From assembly GCA_020697255.1 (NCBI GenBank), contig JAJFBE010000001.1, positions 62,001-126,000 on the forward strand: a stretch of 64,000 nucleotides of DNA. Direction: 5' to 3'. Position numbers and translations under genes: made by a program. The stretch is from Burkholderiales bacterium (GTDB lineage: Bacteria; Pseudomonadota; Gammaproteobacteria; Burkholderiales; UBA11063). Below, piece after piece: positions 28,817-37,364 of the stretch (its first letter is position 1; each line of letters begins with the position of its first letter). The notes under the pieces are model-generated. The model was given only the letters and a program-made list of their open reading frames with translations, searched no databases and was not told the origin of the DNA.

Positions 28817-29431
28817 CTACCTTTTTTCTAACCCTGCAGCATACTGTATTGACTGGACTATTTGTAAAATATTTATCCAAACTTTAAAGACAAATCCAGG
28901 AACTAATACTATAATTACCGCAATCATCCACTTAGCCGGCCATAAAGAATAAATCAAATACATACCCAATAATAACTCTTTAGATAAACATGATGTAAAT
29001 AATACTAATCGTGAACTATAATATAGACGCAATGACTTAAATTTTATAATATTGGAAGTATTTTTGTGATGTACATCATTATTTAAAACGGTAAAATATA
29101 ATTGGCAAAAATGGCTAAATAAATCCAGGCCCAATATAATAACCCATAAAACCCAGAATTTGGGTATAACAAGGATTAGGCTTGCTACCAGTACTGCAAG
29201 GGACAAACGATCAGTACAGTAATCCAGTATAACCCCAATATTAGAAGATTGATTTAATACCCTAGCCAAAAAGCCATCCACAGCATCAAGTAAGCTAGAA
29301 AAAATATAGCATATTATTGCTGTCAATGGCATGTTTTTAAATAAAAGTAGCACCAGAGCCAATAGTATAAGCCTTATATAACTAATGATATTTGGTACAT
29401 ACCAATAAACAGATATTTTTAAATTACTCAT
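28817..29431 (-). CDS. phosphatidylinositol-synthase-like CDP-alcohol phosphatidyltransferase
   Basis: 204 residues with about six membrane segments. The CDP-alcohol phosphotransferase motif is complete (LLDAVDGFLARVLNQ to LDYCTDR; D49, D52, G53, A56, R57, G66, D70, D74). Beyond the shared motif the protein resembles eukaryotic PI synthase (CDIPT/Pis1) along its length as I recall that family: the N-terminal VPNIISYIR, the short link PLTA before the motif, LDxFSHF after helix 4, the HHK pair, LRLYYSSR with LFTSC, and KELLLGMYLIY. Bacterial PgsA, PssA and Pcs do not share those segments. The expected reaction is CDP-diacylglycerol plus inositol to phosphatidylinositol. The substrate is inferred and no inositol phosphate synthase lies in the window. 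It is first in a two-gene unit with the patatin. Confidence 0.8.
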   Translation of the reverse strand: MSNLKISVYWYVPNIISYIRLILLALVLLLFKNMPLTAIICYIFSSLLDAVDGFLARVLNQSSNIGVILDYCTDRLSLAVLVASLILVIPKFWVLWVIILGLDLFSHFCQLYFTVLNNDVHHKNTSNIIKFKSLRLYYSSRLVLFTSCLSKELLLGMYLIYSLWPAKWMIAVIIVLVPGFVFKVWINILQIVQSIQYAAGLEKR

Positions 29432-29563
29432 TTTTTTATCACTTAAAATTAAATCTTATTTCGTTATGAGATTTTAACTAGGCATTTCTATAAACCTTAT
29501 CAGATAATCTTTTAATAAACAATAATTTACTCAGTGTAATTATTTTAACACTAAATTGCAAAT

Positions 29564-30973
29564 TTATAATGCTTTATATAAAGATAGGGCTAAATTTCTG
29601 GAATTTGCTAAATCAACTATTGGTAGCGGATAATTATTCCCAAGTACTACTCCTGCTTTAGATAAAATTTCATTTGAGGCAAGCCATGGGGCATAGATAT
29701 ACTTGAGTGGAAGGTTTTTTAATTCAGGTACATATTTTTTAATGTAAATACCTTCGGGATCAAATTTTTCACCTTGTGTAACCGGGTTAAAAATCCTAAA
29801 ATATGGCTGTGCATCAGCGCCACACCCGGCTACCCATTGCCATCCTCCACTATTATTTGCTATATCTGCATCAAATAATGTATCTAAAAACCAACTAGCC
29901 CCCCGTCGCCAGTCAATTAGTAGATTTTTAGTCAAAAATGAAGCAACTATCATACGCACACGGTTATGCATAAATCCGGTTTGCCATAACTCCCTCATTC
30001 CCGCATCTACTATAGGAATACCCGTATTCCCACTTTGCCAGGCCTTTAAATCTTTATGGTTTAATCGCCAGGGGAAATTATTAAACTTACTTTGCCAGTT
30101 AGTTTTATATAATTCAGGAAAATGAAAGAGTAAATAATAAGAAAATTCACGCCACCCTAATTCACTCATAAATCGATTGGCTTCATCACTTACTAAGGAT
30201 AAATCTTTTACCTTATGCCATACAGTATGTACTGAAATTTGACCAAAATGTAAATATGGAGATAATCTGGAGGTTAATTGTGTGCCAGGAAAATCTCTTC
30301 CAATTTTATACTGATCAATTTTGTTGGCTAAAAATTCATCTAAGTGTTTGTGAGCACCATTTTCAGAAACATCCCAGCCCTCTAAAGCCTTAATATCCCA
30401 GCGAATTTTAGGTAATAGGTCTAAATTATCCACCTGCAGAGAGTTTTTGCTATTTATATATATTATGTTTTGAGGTTTACCAAGTGGGATTCTGGGTGAT
30501 GGTGCCTTTAAACAGCCACTACGGTAATATGGAGTAAATACTTTATACTGGGTTTTATCTGATTTTAATATTTCCCAGGGTTCCCAAAGTAAATGACCAT
30601 TAAAACTGGTAACATTTGCACCTAGATTACATAAACTTTTTTTAATTTGTATATCCCTGGCAATTTGATATTTATCATAGCAACGATTCCAATGTACATC
30701 TGTGATTTTATAAGTGCTAATTAGCTTAGTTAAAATGTCCAACGGATTACCCGAAAAGACATGTAGACATCCATCCAATGAATTATTTAAATCATTAAGC
30801 GCATGATGTAGCCAAACTTTTGAAGCAGCACCAGGTAAAAAGTCTGTTGGAGTATTAATATCATTGATATAAACCGGTAGGACTTCTCCATTTGCTACCG
30901 CAGTAAATAAGGCTGGATTATCCGAAACTCTGAAATCTTCCCTAAACCATACGATAGTTTTTTTCATGGTCAT
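29564..30973 (-). CDS. phrB: deoxyribodipyrimidine photolyase
   Basis: 469 residues, the length of E. coli Phr (472). It is a light-driven flavoenzyme that splits cyclobutane pyrimidine dimers. The N-terminal antenna domain begins KTIVWFREDFRVSDNPAL. The FAD domain contains FMSELGWREFSYYLLFHFPE, NRVRMIVASFLTKNLLIDWR and DADIANNSGGWQWVAGCGADAQPYFRIFNP, where the tryptophan and asparagine positions of CPD photolyases are present. Its ATG overlaps the stop of the RND permease gene in an ATGA, so it is translated as the third gene of the efflux operon. Confidence 0.95.
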   Translation of the reverse strand: MTMKKTIVWFREDFRVSDNPALFTAVANGEVLPVYINDINTPTDFLPGAASKVWLHHALNDLNNSLDGCLHVFSGNPLDILTKLISTYKITDVHWNRCYDKYQIARDIQIKKSLCNLGANVTSFNGHLLWEPWEILKSDKTQYKVFTPYYRSGCLKAPSPRIPLGKPQNIIYINSKNSLQVDNLDLLPKIRWDIKALEGWDVSENGAHKHLDEFLANKIDQYKIGRDFPGTQLTSRLSPYLHFGQISVHTVWHKVKDLSLVSDEANRFMSELGWREFSYYLLFHFPELYKTNWQSKFNNFPWRLNHKDLKAWQSGNTGIPIVDAGMRELWQTGFMHNRVRMIVASFLTKNLLIDWRRGASWFLDTLFDADIANNSGGWQWVAGCGADAQPYFRIFNPVTQGEKFDPEGIYIKKYVPELKNLPLKYIYAPWLASNEILSKAGVVLGNNYPLPIVDLANSRNLALSLYKAL

Positions 30974-33900
30974 TTAGCTGCACTTTTTTCGCTTATTCGC
31001 ATGGCTATTACAAAAAACATTGGTACAAATAGCGTTGCCAGACAAGTTGAACCAAGCATCCCACCGATAATACCGGTACCAACCGAATGTTGCGAATTGG
31101 CCCCTGCCCCACTTGCAAAAGCAAGCGGAACTGCACCAAAGATGAAAGCAATGGACGTCATTACAATTGGCCTGAAACGTACCGTTGCCGCATGTATGGC
31201 CGCATCACGAAACGGCAGGCTATGTATCCTAACACCTTCTATAGCAAACTCTAAAATAAGAATTGCGTTTTTGGCGGATAAACCAATCAGGGTTAAAAGA
31301 CTAATCTGGAAATAGATATCATTTGGCTTTTGTAAAACTAACAACATTATGGCAGCACCTAGTAATGCAAAGGGTATAGAAACAATTACAACTAATGGTA
31401 ATGTCCATAGCTCGTATAGTGCTGCTAGGATTAAAAATACCATAGTCAGCCCAAGAGTAAAGGCAATTACTGATTGATTACCTGCCAGATTTTCCTGATA
31501 AGCCGGACCGAACCATTTAACTACATATCTTTTGCCTACAGCTTTAGGAACAGCATCACGAATTGCATCCATTACCTGCCCTTGCGTGTGCCCATGTTTA
31601 ACATCCGGATTAACCACAATTTGACTTGCCAAATAATCATTTAATCGTGTTACTACTTCAGGGCCGTTTTTATATTCAATACTGGCCAAACTTCCAACTG
31701 GCATCATATTCCCTGAGTTAGATTTTACATATACTGTATTGATTAGTTCCGGATTTTTTCTATAATTATAATCACCCTGCAAAATAACCCAGTATAAATC
31801 ATTCCATTTAGTAAAATAATTTACATAATATGTACCAAACACTGCTTGAAGCGAATTATATACTGCAGCATAATTGACTCCATAAATATAAGCTTTTCTG
31901 GCATCTACATTTACATATAATTGCGGAGTGCTGATATCATAAAATTGATGGGCATCAGCCACAGCCGGGTAATTTTTATGTAAATAGTCTACTACTTTTA
32001 AAGAATCTTCATATATTTCCCGCACCGTTACCGGCATTTTTGCCTGTAAATAGAATGTTACTCCGCCAGTTGGGCTCATACCCCTAATCGGCGGCTGGTT
32101 AAATGCCATTCCATTTATTTCTTTATTATCAGCATCAATATTTTGTGTTGCAGCAATTGCCTGATCTACACCCTGCTTACTATTACGATCCCCATAATCA
32201 GCTAAAATAGAGCTCAGAGTTGAGGTGTTTGTTTTAGTTGCACTATTATCAATGATATCTAAACCTCCTAATATTGCAACACGGTCAATATAAGATAGTT
32301 TTACAATATCTAGCGCAGCTTTTTTTGCCTGAGCCAGGTTATAATCAAGCGACCCACCGGAGGTAACTTTCATAGTATTATAAAAATATCCCATATCCTC
32401 AAGTGGAATTAATGCGGTTGGGATTTTTATAAACATAATTACCACGCTAATACATATAGCTAACCATATAAGTAGTGCGCCTTTCATATTATCAATATTC
32501 CAGGTAACAACCTTCAAATAACCATTTTTCAGGTGCTCAAAACCATTATTAAACCACACAAAAAATTTAAGCTTTGGCTTTGCCTTTGCACCATGTTCTG
32601 TTTGCATACCTTTTAAAAATATCGCACATAAAGTTGGGGTCAAAGTCAGGGCTATAAGACCAGATAGCAAAACTGAAATTGCAATAGTAACTGCAAATTG
32701 CTGCATCAACACACCGCTAAAGCCGCCTAAAAAAGCAACCGGAACAAATACAGCATTTAGTACCAATACAATAGCTATAATTGGTGCAGCGACTTCACCC
32801 ATAGCATTAATAGCTGCTTCAGTTGAACTACATCCGGTCTCAGTCATAATACGTTCTACGCATTCCAAAACTACAATTGCATCATCTACAACAATACCTA
32901 TTGCCAGTACCATTCCAAACAAGGTCATGGTATTAATTGAAAAACCTAGCACGTATGTACCGGCAAAAGCACCAATAATTGATACAGGAATTGCTAATAC
33001 CGGGATTATCGTACCACGAATATTTTGAATGAATAACATCACCACAATAAATACCAGGACAAAGGCAATGAACAGTGTTGAAATAACTGCTTGAATTGAT
33101 AATATTACAAATTCAGATGAATCATAGTGATAATAATAATCAATCCCATCTGGCATATGCTCTGCCGCTTCTTTAACCACCGCATCAATTGCATGCTTAA
33201 CTTTAATTTGATTGGCACCAGGATTTAAATATACCATTAATGCAGTTGCTGGAAAAGTATGTACCTCACCGGTTTTGGAATCTTTTTTTACTGCATAGAA
33301 ATAATTTATGTACTGCTGTGCATCTAACTTAACTTGTGAAACATCTTCCAGTTTTATTACCTGGGCGTTGCTTTCCTGAGCCCTGATTACAATGTTTTTA
33401 AACTGTGATTCTTCAGTATAATAGCCCGGTGGATTAATCATAAAATTAAATTTTTCCGGTCCATTCATGGGTTCCATCGCATTCATGCCTATAGCGTATT
33501 GATTATTTTGATCATTTATTGCATTGGCAATATCTTTGATACTAACATTAAAATAATTTAGTTTATTAATATCAAGAATTGCCCGCATGGCAAAAGCACG
33601 TTGGCCCTGGAGACTTACAACCCCTACACCAGGCACTTGGTATACTACCGGATAGATATAACGTTGTACATAGTTACTAATATAAAGTAAATCCGGATAA
33701 CCGGTTTTTGAATAAAACGGAATAACGAGAAATAGGTCTGGATTTTTTAAACGTACCACTACACCTTGTTGCTGCACCTGAGCCGGTAATTGCGGCATTG
33801 CAGTATTAATCCGATTAATTGCATCAGCTTCCACTAACTGTAAGTTAACACCAACATTAAAATATACATTCAATGTTACCGTATTACTACCATTTGCCGA

Positions 33901-34146
33901 AGTTGACTGCATATAGATCATATCGGCAATTCCAGACATTTGGTCTTCTATCGGTGCAGCAACAGCATTAGCCATTGCTTCACTATTTGCACCCGGGAAT
34001 GAAGCTGTAATACTTAAACAAGGCGGGACGATATTTGGGTATTGCTCAATTGGGGAAGCCCAGATTGCAACCCCACCAGCTAATACAATTATCAATGACA
34101 ACACCATTGATAAAACCGGGCGGAGTATGAAAAATCGACAAAACAT
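30970..34146 (-). CDS. RND efflux permease (HAE1, AcrB/MexB type)
   Basis: 1058 residues, the usual length. It is an inner-membrane trimeric proton-driven drug exporter. The start FFILRPVLSMVLSLIIVLAGG forms helix 1. The tandem aspartates of the proton relay are in GIVVDDAIVVLECVERI, and the large periplasmic porter loops follow helices 1 and 7. The C-terminal helices include LIGLSAKNAILILEFA and a histidine-rich RFRPIVMTSIAFIFGA. It follows the adaptor gene by 2 bases. No outer-membrane channel gene is adjacent, so it probably uses a TolC-type partner encoded elsewhere. Confidence 0.94.
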   Translation of the reverse strand: MFCRFFILRPVLSMVLSLIIVLAGGVAIWASPIEQYPNIVPPCLSITASFPGANSEAMANAVAAPIEDQMSGIADMIYMQSTSANGSNTVTLNVYFNVGVNLQLVEADAINRINTAMPQLPAQVQQQGVVVRLKNPDLFLVIPFYSKTGYPDLLYISNYVQRYIYPVVYQVPGVGVVSLQGQRAFAMRAILDINKLNYFNVSIKDIANAINDQNNQYAIGMNAMEPMNGPEKFNFMINPPGYYTEESQFKNIVIRAQESNAQVIKLEDVSQVKLDAQQYINYFYAVKKDSKTGEVHTFPATALMVYLNPGANQIKVKHAIDAVVKEAAEHMPDGIDYYYHYDSSEFVILSIQAVISTLFIAFVLVFIVVMLFIQNIRGTIIPVLAIPVSIIGAFAGTYVLGFSINTMTLFGMVLAIGIVVDDAIVVLECVERIMTETGCSSTEAAINAMGEVAAPIIAIVLVLNAVFVPVAFLGGFSGVLMQQFAVTIAISVLLSGLIALTLTPTLCAIFLKGMQTEHGAKAKPKLKFFVWFNNGFEHLKNGYLKVVTWNIDNMKGALLIWLAICISVVIMFIKIPTALIPLEDMGYFYNTMKVTSGGSLDYNLAQAKKAALDIVKLSYIDRVAILGGLDIIDNSATKTNTSTLSSILADYGDRNSKQGVDQAIAATQNIDADNKEINGMAFNQPPIRGMSPTGGVTFYLQAKMPVTVREIYEDSLKVVDYLHKNYPAVADAHQFYDISTPQLYVNVDARKAYIYGVNYAAVYNSLQAVFGTYYVNYFTKWNDLYWVILQGDYNYRKNPELINTVYVKSNSGNMMPVGSLASIEYKNGPEVVTRLNDYLASQIVVNPDVKHGHTQGQVMDAIRDAVPKAVGKRYVVKWFGPAYQENLAGNQSVIAFTLGLTMVFLILAALYELWTLPLVVIVSIPFALLGAAIMLLVLQKPNDIYFQISLLTLIGLSAKNAILILEFAIEGVRIHSLPFRDAAIHAATVRFRPIVMTSIAFIFGAVPLAFASGAGANSQHSVGTGIIGGMLGSTCLATLFVPMFFVIAMRISEKSAAK

Positions 34147-34148
34147 CG

Positions 34149-35426
34149 CTAGTAGCCTTTCATATTTATACTGGAGCTACTATTTAGCTTTTCTATACTT
34201 TTGGCAATTGCGGGAGATGAACCATTTAATTTGGATATTTCATTCTTTTCCTGATTAATAGTAGGGTTTGATAGCACTAAATTGTCTTTATCATTATCTG
34301 TTTTAGAATTGGTTTTTTTATCAATAGCAAGTAGTGAATTTTCATGAATGCGGATATTACCATTGGTAACTACAATATCACCATCTTTTAAACCAGAAGT
34401 TATCATCCAGCTGCTATCATACATTTTGCCTGTCTTTACATGCCGTTTAATGGCATGATTATTATTTACCACATAAACAAAAGCGCCCTCATCATCGTGC
34501 AATATTGATTGCTGTGGCAAGCTATAAGTATGTAAATATTTAATGCCATGAATATATACTGTTACATATTGACCGGATAATAATTTATTTTTTATATATT
34601 TATTATCCACATATGCCCGCATATTCCATACCCCATTGGCAAGGCTAATCCGGGTATCGGTAAACTCTACATATCCTGAGTCCTTTATTATCTTACCATT
34701 AGCTAGCTGCAAATCAATACGAAATGTATAATTTTTGGGCACTGAAATAGTTTTATCTAAAACTCCGTCTTCAATATCAACCCTTTGATTTTCCGGCATA
34801 GAAAATAGCAAATACATATTATTTACTGAGTTTATATTATTTAAAACAGTCTGAAATGCTGTAACCATTGTACCTTCAGTTACTAAACGTTCTGAAATAT
34901 ACCCATCTGCCGGGGAACGCACTAAGCAGTAAAGCAAATTTAATTTAGCCTGATTAATATTTGCGATATCAGTTTGTACATTACCTACTGCAGCCTTATA
35001 ATTAATCCGGGCCGTTTCTACATCCTGCTTTGCTACAGCTTTGTAAGTATATAAATCTACGTAACGTTCATATATAATTTTTAAATTGTCTTCTGCAGCT
35101 TTGTCTTTAATTAATTGGCCTTGGAAATTTTTTAATTGTAGTTCAAATGGACGCGGGTCAATCTCATATAGTGGCTGCTCTTTTTTAACATATGAGCCTT
35201 CTTTATAGAATTTTTTGTAAATAGCACCGCTAATTCTGGGGATTACCTGGTAGTCCACGACACCCTGAACCATTGCCGGATAATTGATTATGTATGGCAC
35301 ATCATAAGCATAAACTTCTTGTACATCTACGTGTTTAGCTTCATCGGTAATAATTGGTTTTTTACTGCAGGATACAGTTAAGATACATAAAAATATTAGG
35401 GAAAAGCTCTTTATCATAGCTAGCAC
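34149..35426 (-). CDS. RND efflux periplasmic adaptor lipoprotein
   Basis: 425 residues from GTG 35426; ATG 35417 is an alternative, but the SD-like AGAG spacing suits the GTG better. A lipobox TVSC (MIKSFSLIFLCILTVSCSKK) indicates attachment to the inner membrane. The lipoyl/hairpin layout of AcrA-type adaptors follows: VVDYQVIPRISGAIYKKFY, a coiled-coil hairpin around residues 95-155, and LLYCLVRSPADGYISERLV. The last 60 residues are an Asn/Ser/Lys-rich tail. It opens the adaptor-permease-photolyase operon. Part of its 5' region is duplicated in decayed form at 36270-36400. Confidence 0.92.
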   Translation of the reverse strand: MLAMIKSFSLIFLCILTVSCSKKPIITDEAKHVDVQEVYAYDVPYIINYPAMVQGVVDYQVIPRISGAIYKKFYKEGSYVKKEQPLYEIDPRPFELQLKNFQGQLIKDKAAEDNLKIIYERYVDLYTYKAVAKQDVETARINYKAAVGNVQTDIANINQAKLNLLYCLVRSPADGYISERLVTEGTMVTAFQTVLNNINSVNNMYLLFSMPENQRVDIEDGVLDKTISVPKNYTFRIDLQLANGKIIKDSGYVEFTDTRISLANGVWNMRAYVDNKYIKNKLLSGQYVTVYIHGIKYLHTYSLPQQSILHDDEGAFVYVVNNNHAIKRHVKTGKMYDSSWMITSGLKDGDIVVTNGNIRIHENSLLAIDKKTNSKTDNDKDNLVLSNPTINQEKNEISKLNGSSPAIAKSIEKLNSSSSINMKGY

Positions 35427-35663
35427 TTTATCTCTTTTAAGAAACTATTTAATATCTTCCCGTAGAATATATTAAACAGACTCTAGGAGGCTATTCTATC
35501 ATAAAAGAGATTTGTTTTGTAAGCTAAGGATATTTGAACAAAATTTATTTTAATTAGCAAATAGCTAGATTAGATAATTGTCTCTAATGTTACTAACTCA
35601 TTTTACATTATGCTAATATCTGGTCTGCACAAAATAGCAGTAAATATTTTATGAAAGTAAAAG

Positions 35664-36206
35664 ATGAAGAAACAGATCGAAATGTCCATTTTATATAGTG
35701 CACTATTAGGTATATTTTTAATAAATAACGTAGGGGCACGCCCGGCAAGTCTTCGTATGTCTTGTATACCAACAAATTTACCTAATTTTAATAATGAATA
35801 TATGCCAACAGCCCCATGGTCAATCAACGTGTACGAGGATCCTGAAAATCCAGGTAATTATAACACTACCCTTGGCAAAAAAGTAACTGATGTGCAACCT
35901 CCAAAAGGAATTCCTTCCTTTATTGAAGGGAAAACTGACGAGGGTAAAACTTGGGTATTAAGTAAACAAGAAAACATACCAGAAGAGGATATTAAGGGTA
36001 AATTATACAGTTCCTTTTGGTATATTGGTAATGCTATTATATCTCATACATTTGTAAATAATTGGGGAGCTTTTAAAGCCGGAACTACCAAACGCTTGAA
36101 TGTTTCCGGAATGTATAAATGTACCAGATGGTATACTAATAGTAATGATGTTGCTAATATTGCAAATAAAGATAAAGATAACGGCGCAAATTCTGAAAAA
36201 ATTTAG
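35664..36206 (+). CDS. exported protein of unknown function
   Basis: 180 residues. A signal peptide (MKKQIEMSILYSALLGIFLI to VGA) is followed by a mature part of about 155 residues with two cysteines (MSCIPTN and MYKCTRW), enough for one disulfide. No family is recognised. It ends just before a strong hairpin (36224-36259). It lies between the efflux adaptor gene and a decayed copy of that gene's 5' region, so it sits within a duplicated segment. The low-complexity C-terminus is rich in Asn, Asp and Lys. Confidence 0.7.
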   Translation: MKKQIEMSILYSALLGIFLINNVGARPASLRMSCIPTNLPNFNNEYMPTAPWSINVYEDPENPGNYNTTLGKKVTDVQPPKGIPSFIEGKTDEGKTWVLSKQENIPEEDIKGKLYSSFWYIGNAIISHTFVNNWGAFKAGTTKRLNVSGMYKCTRWYTNSNDVANIANKDKDNGANSEKI

Positions 36207-36223
36207 ACATTGAGGGATAAATA

Positions 36224-36259
36224 TAAGAACCACCAATAGTATTATTGATGGTTCTTAAA
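36224..36259 (+). terminator. hairpin terminator after exported orphan
   Basis: AAGAACCACCAATA and TTATTGATGGTTCTT pair in a stem of about 14 bp with one wobble around a short loop, 18 bases after the stop at 36206. T-rich flanks exist on both sides but are short. It probably terminates the plus-strand orphan transcript. Confidence 0.6.
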
Positions 36260-36269
36260 TTATCTTGTG

Positions 36270-36400
36270 AAGCCTTATCTTAATTAACTGACCCTGGAAA
36301 TTTTTTTGATTGTAATTAATATGGGCGCGGGTCAATCTCATATAATGGCTGCTCATTTTAAAGATACGATTATTTTGTGAGCTGAGGATACCTATATAGC
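36270..36400 (-). pseudogene. decayed duplicate of efflux adaptor 5' region
   Basis: The stretch around 36276-36352 matches 35098-35188 in the adaptor gene (shared runs such as GCGGGTCAATCTCATATA and TGGCTGCTC) with many changes and small indels. Immediately after, 36374-36394 resembles 35510-35530, the region upstream of the same gene. About 300 bases that separate these in the intact copy are missing here. No reading frame survives. It is the scar of a direct duplication followed by deletion. Confidence 0.65.
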
Positions 36401-36494
36401 ATTGAATAGCTGTTTTTTCCTGTTTAAAATCTTTGTTACAGCCCCCCGCAAATAAAGAGGCTTCTTTTTATATTAGAAATTTAAAATAAAACAC

Positions 36495-37265
36495 CTATTC
36501 TTTTTTTGTATCTTCATCTTTTATCGTCTCTTCCTTATCTTTAAATCCGGTTTTCTCCTCAAAAATTACTTTACCTGTTTTTTCGCCTGGAATTACTTTG
36601 ATAGCTGGCTCAAATTTAGTAGTCTTACTCTGACCTTGAAGTTTTAAAGGTGTGAGAGTTGATGCCGTGTTTGCAAATGTGTTAATCGACGCATTTTTAA
36701 AAAACTCTGTCTCAATCCAAAAATGATCATCATTAACTCGTGTGCATATAAATCTGGCTATTGGTAACTGATCGTTAGGGTTAATTCTGCTAAATATATT
36801 AATCGCTCCATAATTATCTCGTGTTGTTGGACTGCCAGAACTTTGATATTGTGAGCTCAATCCTGATACAAAACCGAAACTAAAATAAGTGTTAACTTGA
36901 TTTTGTTTTACCAAAATTGCTCCACCTGTTACACCCAAACCCCATGGTTTACGGCTATTATATGAAACTACATTATGAAATTCGGTACCAAGACTTAAAT
37001 ATGTTACATAAACTCCTGTACCAGTATGGCTTGTTTTATCCGGATGGGTAATAATAAATTTCGGGTGATTAATGACCACATCGCTACCACTGCCGTCATA
37101 TGTTATATCTAACGTAGCTGTATCGGACTCGGCTGCACTGGGTATTTTCAAGTATTCTTCACTGGCACTATGTAGCTCGCAATTATAACTAAGTGCTTGC
37201 GCTGTATACATAAAAAAATAGCTACTTATTATGCTAAATAAAAGTTTTATATTTTTATTTTTCAA
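36495..37265 (-). CDS. exported protein of unknown function
   Basis: 256 residues. A signal peptide (FSIISSYFFMYTAQA, cleavage near residue 24) precedes a beta-rich mature domain with two cysteines (YNCELH, FICTRV) and many Gly/Ser/Thr. The last 45 residues (from KVIPGEKTGKVIF onward) are a charged Lys/Glu/Asp tail with no hydrophobic character. No family is recognised. The start is supported by AAGGAT about a dozen bases upstream. It is transcribed on the same strand as the PDH genes but is separated from aceF by a good bidirectional terminator, so it should have its own promoter. Confidence 0.72.
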   Translation of the reverse strand: MKNKNIKLLFSIISSYFFMYTAQALSYNCELHSASEEYLKIPSAAESDTATLDITYDGSGSDVVINHPKFIITHPDKTSHTGTGVYVTYLSLGTEFHNVVSYNSRKPWGLGVTGGAILVKQNQVNTYFSFGFVSGLSSQYQSSGSPTTRDNYGAINIFSRINPNDQLPIARFICTRVNDDHFWIETEFFKNASINTFANTASTLTPLKLQGQSKTTKFEPAIKVIPGEKTGKVIFEEKTGFKDKEETIKDEDTKKE

Positions 37266-37331
37266 TTTTTATCCTTCAAAAATCTATAGATTAGTATATA
37301 TTATAGCATAAACGCCAAACACGGTGGAAAT

Positions 37332-37362
37332 AAAGCCAACGTTGATGTCTCGTTGGCTTTTT
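37332..37362. terminator. bidirectional terminator after aceF
   Basis: AAAGCCAACG, a nine-base loop and CGTTGGCTTT form a perfect 10-bp stem directly after the aceF stop at 37365. T-rich sequence follows the stem on both strands (TTAATT one way, ATTT the other). This is a typical Rho-independent terminator ending the aceE operon. Confidence 0.8.
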
Positions 37363-37364
37363 AA

